NCBI GenBank assembly: GCA_016110215.1
Contig: JADWQD010000018.1
Coordinates: 682,001 to 746,000 of the forward strand
Length of the DNA: 64,000 nt
Direction: 5' to 3'
Source of the DNA: Capronia americana
Lineage: Eukaryota; Ascomycota; Eurotiomycetes; Chaetothyriales; Herpotrichiellaceae
The translations under genes were made by a program, and so were the position numbers. Below are positions 20,421 to 29,978 of the stretch, in pieces. Below the pieces are notes generated by a model. That model made no database searches and had not been told where the DNA came from. It worked only from the letters and a program-made list of their open reading frames with translations. Numbering within the stretch: position 1 is the first letter of the stretch; each line of letters starts with the position of its first letter.

Positions 20421-22340
20421 TCAATCCGCGTCTGTTCCTGCAGCGTCTCTCCGTCTGAACTGCAGAATAGGTCCCTTCTTGGCCACAGTAACAAAATGCG
20501 ATTGCAATTGAAACTCCTCAGGCCTCTCCCTTCCAAGTCCCATTCCAATCCTGCCTTGACCCAGTTCGCCCTCAGGCCCGGCCGCAGGCTTGAAATCCAT
20601 GGTGTAAATCACCTGCGCCGTCGTGAGCAGCAGCTCCGCCATGGCCATATTCTTGGCCGCGCACATCCTCGCGCCCGTCAGGAACGGTGCCCAGGCCCGT
20701 CGTTGAATCTCGATCTTTTTGGCGCTGTTCGTTTCGCTCTCGATCCAGCGGTCAGGGTTGTATCGGTAGGGCTCGTCAAAGTATGCCGGGTTATGCATGA
20801 GCGAGTACAGGCTCGTGCCAACTTCGGTGCCCTGGGGAATGTCACGGCCAGCGATACGTTGTCCACCTTGGTTGACTACCCGCCACGGAGCCGCTGCAAC
20901 AGGGGGGCACATTCGGAGACTCTCGTCGACAACGGCCTGAAGATAGACGCAGGAGCGGAGTTCGGGCCCCTGCCGAATGGCGGACGCGGACGAGAAGGTC
21001 GTGCGTACCTCCTCGGCGAGTCTGGCGTACACTGATGGATTGTGGGCGAGGTAGAAGAATATGCCTGAGAGACCAACCGAGGTCGTATCGGAACCTGGAC
21101 GATGTTAGGCTATTGAATGAAGGGGGTAGAGCACCACTAACCAGCCACAATGAGTACCCCAGCCTCTGAATGAAATTCAGGCCGTGATAACCGGCCTCCT
21201 GTTTCCGGGTCTTTCGCATTCTCCAGATTTGACCAGACATCCTTCCTGCCCCCGCGAGGAGGCTGCCCGATCCTTGTTTTGACAAAATATTCGACTTCGC
21301 CGAAGAACTTCAGGTATGCCACCACACCCATGGGTCGGATGAGCCAGTGAAACCCTAATCCCCACCACCGGGTCCAGGGGACCATGGACAGGACGCCAAT
21401 GCGGTCCATCATGGTCTCAATGCAAGAAGTGATCCAGCGGTATTCGGGATTCTCAATCAAATGCCGCTTGACACTGAACGTAACGTCGGTCATGATGTCG
21501 AACGAGAAGTAATTGGCTGCCATGCTGTTAGTACGTTCCGCCTTTCTGAAGACCGCCATGCTCTAGGCCATACCGAACTTCGACATATCCATCGGGGGAC
21601 TCCACGAGTTCGAGGCTTGCGTGCTAGCCGCGACCTGCCCATCTCCGTTTAACAATGTCTTGCAAAGAGTGTCGATGTTTTCCTTGATGATGGGTTCATA
21701 GCCTCGAACGGCAGGCTCGGTGAACCCTTGACCTATCACTCGTCGTTTGCGACCGTGGACAGTCTTGTCCCAAGCCGTCAAGACGCTGAAACTCAGGTCG
21801 GGAGGCATGAGTGAATAGTACGCCTTAGACTTGGTGATGTTCTTGTTGTGGCCATAGATATCTGGTGGGCCAGTCTCAGCATGAGTCTCGCAACATCCGC
21901 TCGTAGAGGTGGTATGGCCTACCATGAAACCCATCCGCGCTGTTGATCAAGAGTCTGTCTGGTCCATATCGAACGAAGTCCCCTGCACCGACTGTGTCAG
22001 TTTCTGTCTGCTATATCGCCCGTGCAGTGGACAAGACATCATGTACGTACCGTAGATTGCGTGGCATCGTACCATATCGATGTGCACATCATTGAGATAA
22101 TTGTGGTATGCGGAATACCACGTCGTAAGCTTTGCAAGGAAAGGCCCCGGGTATTTTGCAAGCGGATGGAAGAATAGTCGATATACTGAGAGGCAAACGA
22201 TCTGTGAGGTGAGACTGTGGTTAATGGCTACACCTTACAGAAGAAATAGCGTGCCGGAAGGGAGAACTCACATAGACAAATGCAATTGCAAGCACGGCAA
22301 TCGCCAACTGCGCAGGCTTGAAGAGGTTCAGGAGCGCCAT
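20421..22340 (-). CDS. Cytochrome P450 with CAA-type haem loop
   Basis: Six minus-strand exons: 22340-22272, 22201-22051, 21982-21923, 21861-21574, 21516-21142 and 21094-20421. They total 538 codons plus stop, with five introns of 47-70 bp. The N-terminal anchor (AQLAIAVLAIAFVY) is followed by FFHPLAKYPGP. The oxygen-binding I-helix is AGSDTTS, the K-helix is ESLR, and RYNPDRW follows. The haem-binding loop reads FLTGARMCAAKNMA. The Cys, the Arg and the framework are intact, but the usual Gly two residues after Cys is Ala. It is an ER-bound monooxygenase. Position beside the terpene cyclase suggests a tailoring step on the sesquiterpene. The CYP family was not determined. Confidence 0.92.
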
Positions 22341-23999
22341 TGCCCTTTCCTGTGGAGGGTGTTCCACCTCGTCACAGCTGCCATCCCGGCTTATATACCA
22401 AAGGTCAGCTCACTTCCTCAGCCTAAATCTCTGAATTCGGAAAGTCGCCTGCCAGGCTGCGGTGATGGGGATCGCATCCCTGCGGAAGGTCTACTACCAT
22501 AAGAACAATTTCACGTGAGCTTCCACGCAATCACTTGGTCGAATTCTGGAAAAGTGCAGGGTCAAGCGACTGGGTTGCATCTTCCCTCCAGTGGGAGGAA
22601 GGCTTCGGTTGACGGAGAGCGTAACAGTGTCATCCACTTGCAGCCGCAAGGGTAAGGCTGGACCTGTCGAAAGGACTCCACATGAGTACCCAGCTCCTCA
22701 ACGGAAGACAGCCTCGCAAGTCTCTTGCATCATTGGGGCACAGGTAAGCCAATCTGCTTGACTTGGGTACCATGGGGTAGATGGGCTTGGGCGTGGAGTC
22801 GCTTTCGAGATGGAATTGGGCTCGGATGTGGATGATTCAAAGTAACCATGGATGTGTTTCTCACCAGGATTCGTCCACTGGGCGGCCGCTTCTTGGCTTC
22901 ATGGTTTAAGCCGGTGGCATTTTCACAGCTCTAACATACTACCCAGTGTTCGCCCCTGCTGAGTGGCGGTGTCGACAAGGCTGCTCAGTCACAGGAAATC
23001 AACTTCTGACGGCGACCCGTTGGATGTGTGACTTTGGTAGCAAGAGCCTGCGTTGATCCCCCGCGCTGCCGGGTTACGGGACGAAGGTGACATGGAGCCT
23101 CAGACCTCAGGAGCGAAGGAGTTGATCCCCATGACGGCGTCATAATGCCGAAAGAGGCCATCGTGTCATTCCGTAGGACAAAATCATCGCACGCGCCAAT
23201 GGCTGTCAGGAAACGAAAGGCCAACATAATCCCCCGGAATTTTGTTGCGGCCGTTAGGGATCTCAAGCAGCCCTTGCGGCGGGGTTTATGCAACATCCCA
23301 GGCCATCAACACGCGAAAAGGATCGTGCTGGGAAGTTACTCGTACTGTGCGGTTCATAAAATCTCCTCATATGGTGGATCGTGGTTTAATTGGTGAACTC
23401 TGAAGGCAAATGCGTGAGACTGTGTAATCCGGCCGCTTTATGCGGCCGAACTTTCGGCATCCAGCGGCATGAGCGAGAATGTAATCATACCGAGTAGTCA
23501 TTCAGCCTTGCCGCCCACCCATCCTACCCCCCAAAACGACGGACGAAATATATTCAAAAGTACAACACGACGGTTGGGTGGAAAAGAAAGTACCGGCAAG
23601 CCTGGCCTCGTCAGCAGTAAAATGGCAATTCAGACGCTCGCATCTCATAGGCAACATATTTCGCCTCGAACAGGGTGCCGAGTTAGCAGTGGTAGAGCGG
23701 CCAGATGTCACCAGGTCAAAAGATATGTGAAGACGCGCGGTCAATCGCCCTTATTCGGCGATGGAACGACTAATCTGACATATCCTCGGTGGTTTCTGAG
23801 CTCTGTAGCTGCCATGGGAAGCTGTATTACTGAGACGAAATGGCGGAAGCAGCGCCAGTTTCTCTCCGAGTTCATAACAGGTGAAGCCGGCACTCCGAGC
23901 TTTTGGAACGAACTTTTGCGCTCCCTTGTTGCGCGTATAAGGAAGTAATGTCCACGTCCTACCTGGGATGTGGCAAGATCGGTCGGTGATACGTATAAC
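22341..23999. other. Intergenic, no gene seen
   Basis: About 1.66 kb. A 159-codon frame at 23469-23948 and other short frames have no recognisable motif and are not called. It includes the promoter of the second P450. Confidence 0.5.
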
Positions 24000-24883
24000 T
24001 CAAGCTGCCTCCAGCTTCCCTGCGATCCACTCCGATCTCCGCAAGGTTTGGTATCGATCCGCCATTTCCTCAACGTTGGTTTTGATGAACAAGGCTTTCT
24101 TCTCCGCGGAAAGGTCGAATTCGGCCCATTCAAAGTCGATCGCCATGAGTTTGGCGTCAATCAGCCGGAAGTTACCCAATTGGGGATCTGATTGATGTAC
24201 GCCATACTTGTGAAGCTCACGATGGCAATCCTGTAGTAGTCGGGACAAATCTTCTAGTGGGAGTGTGAGCCCGGCTGGCTCTGCAAGAGATACGCCGCCA
24301 ACATCCTGCAGGATAAGAGTCCTCAATCCACGGTAACGGATGAAACCGTAATAATACGGTATAGTCACTCCTTGAATGGGTCTGAGTCTGTTATATGCTT
24401 TCACTTCGTTGTCAAAGAGTTCCTTGTGCTCTTGCTTTTCACTTTTGAGGACGATGTAAGGCGGAAGAAACCATTCGGGAAATGTCCATCGAATTCCACG
24501 GCCTATCCAGACGGGGAGGAAGTCGGTCAGCAGACGGACGAAGTTTGCAAGGCTCGAATAGCGGAGCTGAAGCTGTCGTATGTGAGGGTATTGAGGATGA
24601 ACGGACGTGCTTGTGGCAGATACGATCCGGGTGCGAAAGCGAAACCGCTGCGATAAAGTCAGTTCAAAATATCTTACCTATCAACGTAAGAGGAGAGGAT
24701 TGTTCCTACCAATGCATCAACCACGGGAGATTCATACAATGCGCGCGTAGTCGCAACGCGGAAGCGCTCAGGCTCATCAGATTTGCGGCGTTTTGGGAGT
24801 CGGATCTCATATGAGACTGGCTTGGGAGAAGCGCGGGGAGACTCGTCAGCGTATGTCCAAGGGGCGTCCATCTCTGTTATCAT
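24000..24883 (-). CDS. Protein-kinase-like fungal protein, apparent frameshift
   Basis: The minus-strand reading begins MITEMDAPWTYADES at 24883. A possible, very short 30 bp GT-AG intron (24677-24648) leads to coding-like sequence (FAFAPGSYLPQARPFIL...AIRAL). The frame must then change near 24540-24560 to reach GIRWTFPEWFLPPYIVLK and a continuous frame to the stop at 24000. The C-terminal half has an invariant-Lys-like region (IVLKSEK) and a catalytic loop, HQSDPQLGNF, with the H-x-D-x4-N pattern of kinases. IDFEWAEFD follows at the DFG position. It resembles uncharacterised fungal kinase-like proteins that end in GKLEA. No GT-AG intron I could find repairs the frame, so either the gene is damaged or the model is wrong. 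It shares a 217 bp divergent promoter with the next gene. Confidence 0.6.
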
Positions 24884-25100
24884 CCATTGTAACTCTGGTG
24901 TCCGGGTTCACCACCAGGACACAGTAGTAAGGAAAACGCGTCTGATGGGATCAGGATGCAGTCCATTGTGGCTGGAACCTCGAGATTTGATGCATACCAA
25001 TTAAGTAATCCCTTAGTGGCTGGAGCGCCACAAGCCATCGTCATCCAAGACCTGAACTTGAAACCTTCATGAATTCCAGCATCGATACGTCTATTTCAAC
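24884..25100. promoter_or_regulatory. Divergent promoter of kinase-like / nuclease-like pair
   Basis: 217 bp separate the two start codons, so both genes must be transcribed from this shared segment. No TATA box or named factor site is obvious. Confidence 0.5.
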
Positions 25101-26114
25101 ATGCCTACGGCCCAAGATGTGATCCTGCAAAACTCAAATAACATCGTCCAGAATCCTAGTATTGTCTCGTATACAGACAAGAGCTGGGCGCGGGACTACG
25201 ATCCCGTCACCAACTTCAATGTGTTCACCACCGTCGATGAAAACTCGATATGTCATGCCGACTTCGATAAGCTACTCCCTCGTTTAGATGATGACTCTAT
25301 CCGTCTGGACGAGCACGCTGAATTTCCGAACAAACGATCCTGGCGGCTCGAGACCGAGGCTGATATAGAACTCTGGTGGCACACCGAGACGTCCAACCCA
25401 GTCCTTTCCGCTTGGAACAGGTATCCGCGTATCATTCAAACCAGCCATACCAGTCCTCTAAGTGGGGCAAACATACCTGAAAACATCGATTGCACGTACG
25501 CTATGTATGTTGATAACGCCAGAGTTCCAGTCCTCATTGGCGAGATCAAACGCAATCTCATCAATAAGAGAGAATGGCAGTCGGGTGCCTTGAGTGAACC
25601 CCAAAATAGGCTATCGCGTGAACTTCGCGGGTACGTCCGTCATCGGAATCGAACAATGTCCGGCCCTCTGACCGTTTCTGACGGCAGTACTAGATACGCA
25701 GACAAATACGAGTGCCCGCAAATCTTCTGTTGGGACGGGGAGACCCTGCTTCTCCTTCAATTTCGGGCCCAATATGCCGCACAGATCAAAGACCCAAATT
25801 GCCAGGTGGACTGTTGGGTTATTCCGAGGGAACGTAGCACTTGCTCACTTCGATATGCCTTGCATCGGTTCATGGTGCAGGGGCTTCGAAGGTGCCAATC
25901 TCAGATTGCCGAAGCAGGTCTGGCAGTAGGGGGACTGACTCAATTTGGTCGTGAGTTCTATACCGGACAACCAATCTGGCAGCTTGATGGCAAGATATTC
26001 CGTAATCATCCTCTGGGATACTACCGGATAGCAGATATACACACTGGCGCCTTGGGGTGGAAGCATGGTCAAGACCCCAGTAGAGTCACATGGGAAACAG
26101 GCCCTTGTTGGTAA
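25101..26114 (+). CDS. Hypothetical protein with PD-(D/E)XK-like motif
   Basis: Intronless 337-residue frame from the ATG at 25101. In the middle, an Asp (D130 or D138, ENIDCTYAMYVDNA) is followed by a hydrophobic strand ending in E148-I-K150 (VLIGEIKR). About 20 residues on comes a helix with SRELRGYV. This D...ExK plus helix pattern is that of the PD-(D/E)XK nuclease-like fold seen in many fungal hypothetical proteins and CR-type effectors. The fold assignment is inference from a short motif; catalysis is not shown. No signal peptide is visible. The divergent partner is kinase-like, and kinase plus nuclease-like combinations are known in CR-type effector families. Confidence 0.65.
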   Translation: MPTAQDVILQNSNNIVQNPSIVSYTDKSWARDYDPVTNFNVFTTVDENSICHADFDKLLPRLDDDSIRLDEHAEFPNKRSWRLETEADIELWWHTETSNPVLSAWNRYPRIIQTSHTSPLSGANIPENIDCTYAMYVDNARVPVLIGEIKRNLINKREWQSGALSEPQNRLSRELRGYVRHRNRTMSGPLTVSDGSTRYADKYECPQIFCWDGETLLLLQFRAQYAAQIKDPNCQVDCWVIPRERSTCSLRYALHRFMVQGLRRCQSQIAEAGLAVGGLTQFGREFYTGQPIWQLDGKIFRNHPLGYYRIADIHTGALGWKHGQDPSRVTWETGPCW

Positions 26115-26453
26115 ATGTGAACCTTTTGCTTGATTTTGACCTTGCGGCTCGAGGAGATCTGTTTCTGTAAGTATTGCCCGGCTTTTATGAGCAGCTTTGC
26201 TGTAGAACTTCAGCGTCTTCCCTTTTGTATGAACAGCAGAAGACAGCTTGGCTACTCGGTACGTGGCGGCAATCCTCAACTTGTTGACCCCACTCTCTTT
26301 AAGGCCCCCTCCTGCGAGGAACCGCAAGGCGCACTACGTAGTTATGCATAGACGTGGGCCTCAAGCATAAAACTATCGTGCGTCGACAACGTCTCTGCCA
26401 ATGTAGTCCGAAGGAAGACAACCCCCCCAGGACAACGATCTTGTCCCACGATC
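26115..26453. other. Intergenic spacer
   Basis: About 340 bp between two plus-strand genes. Nothing recognised. Confidence 0.5.
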
Positions 26454-27336
26454 ATGAAGTTGGTCATCGTCGGCGGAACGGGGTTCGTCGCAACAGAGCT
26501 AATCCGGCAGAGCTTGGCCGATGCGAAAATAGACTCGGTGGTAGCACTGGCACGACGACCTGTCGAGGTGCCTCAGAATCTCGGACCCGGTGTAGACGCG
26601 TCGAAGTTGAAGAGCGTGGTGCTCGAAGACTTTGCAAACTACTCGGAAGATGTGAAGGCCCAGCTGGAAGGCACGGACGCTTGTATCTGGTAAGCTAAGC
26701 TAGGCTGGCTAAGCTCACATGCACGCACACGCACGCACATGAGCCGACTGACACCGGGGGAGGACAGGACCCTCGCGATCACGCCCAACAAGTCACGGTC
26801 GGTGCCGTGGGATGAAGTCGTCAAGGTGTGTCATGACTACACCATGGCCGGGCTCCAAGCCATCTGTGAAGCCCGCGGCTCTGCCAAATCAATCCCTCTC
26901 CGGTTCTTGTATATGAGCGGGATGGCCGCCGAGCGCGATCAAACGAAACCCCCAAAGTTCATGCCCAAGTATTGCTTGTTGCGGGTAAGTTGGTGGACCT
27001 TATCATGTGGCAATGCACACACTGTCCGCCAACTCTAACCTGTTTCCACAGGGAGACACCGAAAACCAAATCCTCGCGTTCGCCGCCTCCCGTCCAGGCC
27101 AGGTAGAAGTCACGGTGGCGAAGCCTGGACTCATTCTGGAACCGGGTAATGTCCTACATTGGTTGAGGTCCTGGTTGTTGTGGTTTGTGGCTTCTCTGCC
27201 GGCTATCAGCGTGGTTGAGATTTCCGCAGCAATGCTGGATCAGGTTGTGAATGGGTTCGAGAAGGATCCGTTGATGAACCAGGATCTCGTCAGAATTGGG
27301 CAGAAGGCGTTGAGCGACACCAAAACATCAAGTTGA
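26454..27336 (+). CDS. NAD(P)-binding atypical SDR (NmrA/TIP30-like)
   Basis: Exons 26454-26689, 26768-26984 and 27052-27336 make 245 residues; the introns are 78 and 67 bp and start GTAAG. The N-terminus MKLVIVGGTGFVATELIRQ is a Rossmann glycine motif (G7-G8-x-G10). ALARRP follows at the end of the second strand, where NADP selectivity is set. FLYMSGM occupies the position of the atypical-SDR active-site strand, and YCLLRGDTENQI follows in the cofactor-helix position, though no clear YxxxK is present. The C-terminal part has a hydrophobic segment (WLRSWLLWFVASLPAISVV). It is probably a cytosolic oxidoreductase or redox-sensor-like protein; the substrate is unknown. Confidence 0.85.
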
Positions 27337-27547
27337 TCAGGTTGCCGAATAAATTGGACCAGGAAGATTGTCGTGAGGAACGAATCTTTGTTATTTCCGC
27401 AAAGAAAACCGAATGCTCGATTCATGCCTAACTCGCCGCTCATCCGGTGGTAGTGCATGACCATCCAATCAAAACACCTCCCCATGCAATCTCGATAGCC
27501 AGTGTTGCCTCCCAGAACTCCGCGCTCCAAAGCAAAGAGGCATGCGC

Positions 27548-28362
27548 TCAGAAGACCCACCGATAGCTTGCATATCGTCCCGCCGTCTCGCTCTTTCGGA
27601 TGATCTTGACCACGTTACCCCTCTTCAGCCCAAGGTATTTCGACACGGGATCGCCCAGCTGAATGCGCGGCAACTGCGTCTCCTTCAAGCGATACCGATC
27701 CAGCAGGACTTTCTTCTCCTCGGCACTCAACAGGACATGCTTAGGGACCAGTTCGTGACGCGTGATGTTGACAAGTAGATCCTGCTCTTGGAAGTGCTCG
27801 GCGTGAATCTCGCGTTCTGCGAGCGGTTCGAAGGCGCGCAGTGCAGCGGCTGTGACGGGGCCAATGGTGACGAAGATTCCGGTGGTGAATTTGTGCGCGT
27901 CGAGGTGTTGGGCGAAGGCGCGGAGGTGTTTGATGCCGATGGTGGTTTCGGGGCTGAATTCGACCCAGATAGTTCCGGCTTTGGTTTGAGGCTCAGGGTT
28001 GGATTTCGTGGGACGGGGCGTGTCGCGTTTGATCATGGCTTCGGAGGGCAGGGCTTGAAGGCGCATCAACCTCCGGCTGTAAGAGAACCCGCTGTCAGAG
28101 AGAATTGAACGAATCGTCGGAGCCTATCTGAACTTACTCAGCCAAGCCGGTGGCGGCGTCGGTGTATTTTTCCTGAAACTTCCAGCGTGGAATGCTCAAT
28201 TCGTCGGCTGAGATCTCGTAGCCCTAGAGGTTCAAGTCAACCACAAACATTCCAGAAGCCATCCATTCTCGCGTGAGCGCATACCCTGTCTTTCAGCATC
28301 TCCAGAACTGTTCTCCACGTCCGCCATAGTCTGGTCACTTCTCTCTCTCCTTCCACAGCCAT
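27548..28362 (-). CDS. rpb5: RNA polymerases I/II/III common subunit RPABC1 (Rpb5)
   Basis: Minus-strand exons 28362-28285, 28223-28138 and 28076-27548 give 230 residues; both introns are 61 bp. The N-terminal jaw domain begins MAVEGEREVTRLWRTWRTV and continues GYEISADELSIPRWKFQEKY. The C-terminal Rpb5 domain is unmistakable: VPKHVLLSAEEKKVLLDRY, QLPRIQLGDPVSKYLGL, then KIIRKSETAGRYASYRWV. It is a nuclear subunit shared by all three RNA polymerases that contacts downstream DNA. Length is close to yeast Rpb5 (215). It extends slightly, with a basic PRPTKSNPEPQTK insertion between the domains. It runs opposite to the SDR gene, with which it converges. Confidence 0.96.
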
Positions 28363-29082
28363 TTCCGATCGCCCGCCGAGGTCCATGATGAGTCAGTGGT
28401 AGAGACAATGATCGAAGAGTTGAGGGAAGAATGCGTGACCTGAAGACGCAGTGACATTCTGAGGACGACTTTGGAGAAAAATTATGGGTAAACTTCGGTA
28501 GCGCAAATGTTGCCGTATCACGGAAAATAGTTTCGCCGTTGCCTCCTATTCACTCTCCGCTTCTACACACTACATAGGAGGCCACCAACTAACCTACAGT
28601 GTACGAATGGAGTATCCGCGGTCGACAACGGCCATCAGTAGAGGTGTAATGGATATGCCCGTTTGTCGTTGCCATCGGTGAAGCTGTGAATTCATCATCT
28701 GTTTGCGGTGGACAATGAGGATTGGTAGACATAGCGGTAAAGAGCATTCTCAGGTACGCGCCGTCGACAATGAGGTTTGATTAAGATGATACTGGAGACT
28801 ACATTGGTTAGGCGTCAAGCTGCAGTCCCAAGTACGAATTGACAGATATCGATGTGCATCGGGACTCTATGGTAGGCGTAGTCAACACCGATGGTCGATG
28901 TAGGTGACAAGGTACGACGCACTGGCTGGGAAACACGCTGTGTGGATGAGAAGTCATATTTGTGGGCATGTCGCCCGCCATCGCCATTGTTGATGGCTTT
29001 TTAGTTGCCATCGCCGCTGTCGGCGTCGTTCCTATCACAAAGCCCCCCAACACCAAGCCGCCCCCTCGAACCATCCACAACA
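28363..29082. other. Intergenic, no gene seen
   Basis: About 0.7 kb upstream of rpb5 and downstream of the F-box-like gene, with short random frames only. It should contain the rpb5 promoter. Confidence 0.5.
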
Positions 29083-29978
29083 CTACTCATTGTCATCTAC
29101 AAGCAGCTTTTGCAGCGCTTCAGCCTCCGTCTTCTGCTCACTTGGCTTGTCCTCGTCCGCCTCCAGCTCCATCACCTTCATGCCCGTCTGGTCCCACACG
29201 AGCACCTGTATACATCGGTCAGCAATGTCGAGGAAGCAGCAGGCGTTCGTCCACTCACTCCCTTGGCAATAATAGCCTGCATATCGAACCCCATAATGGG
29301 GTGGAGGCGTCTCTCGTGGAACTTGTACCGTGCTTTGACGGTCAAGCGGCCGGACTGGATGCTGATCAGGAGGTTCGGGTCCGGATCGAGTCGTTGATTG
29401 ACGCGGTCGAAGATAGATCTCGGCAGCTTGAAGTCTCGGGGGCCACTGGTGAGGTGCTGCATGATCAGACCAGCAGGAATCGGCGCATCTGACAGCATTC
29501 GGTCCAATTTGATGACGTTGATGTTAGGATACTGCGTTCTGTCCGCGTACGGGAAGCTCTCGTCGAAGTTCCAGAAAGGCTTGTTGGTCACGATGGACTC
29601 GACTTGGTGCCGGGGCACTGGCGGCGGCGGTGGTTGAAACCCCCGATGGGACAGAGGGCCATAGATTCGGAGGTGAATTGGACAACGATCTGCGACGCCA
29701 AGTGCTTCATTTCTAGTCATTTTGTTTACCGCGAGGATGGCGAGCGGCTGAGACGGTTTTAGCTGGCGACGTGTGATGCCTTGTGCTGCTGGCACATGTG
29801 GGGGCTCCTCAATCCAGCTCACTTCCTTGACTTGGATCTCCACGAAGAGGAGTTGGTAGATCTTGAGACGTATTTCAACAGGGATTGTGGTGAATGTCTT
29901 TGGTTCAGCAAGCTTCTTCGGGGTCAGATTCGTTCGAGGTGCGAGGACGAGCGCAGCGATGTCTGGTACTGTAGTCAT
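29083..29978 (-). CDS. F-box-like fungal protein
   Basis: Two minus-strand exons, 29978-29259 and 29205-29083, across a 53 bp GTGAGT...ACAG intron give 280 residues. Residues about 28-46 (TFTTIPVEIRLKIYQLLFV) match the short F-box-like helix common at the start of fungal hypothetical proteins. Then follow an ILAVNKMTRNEA segment and a Pro-rich loop (QPPPPPVP). The C-terminus is acidic and helical (EADEDKPSEQKTEAEALQKLL). Such proteins may act as adaptors of SCF ubiquitin ligases through Skp1. That is family inference; substrate and partner are unknown. Confidence 0.75.
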
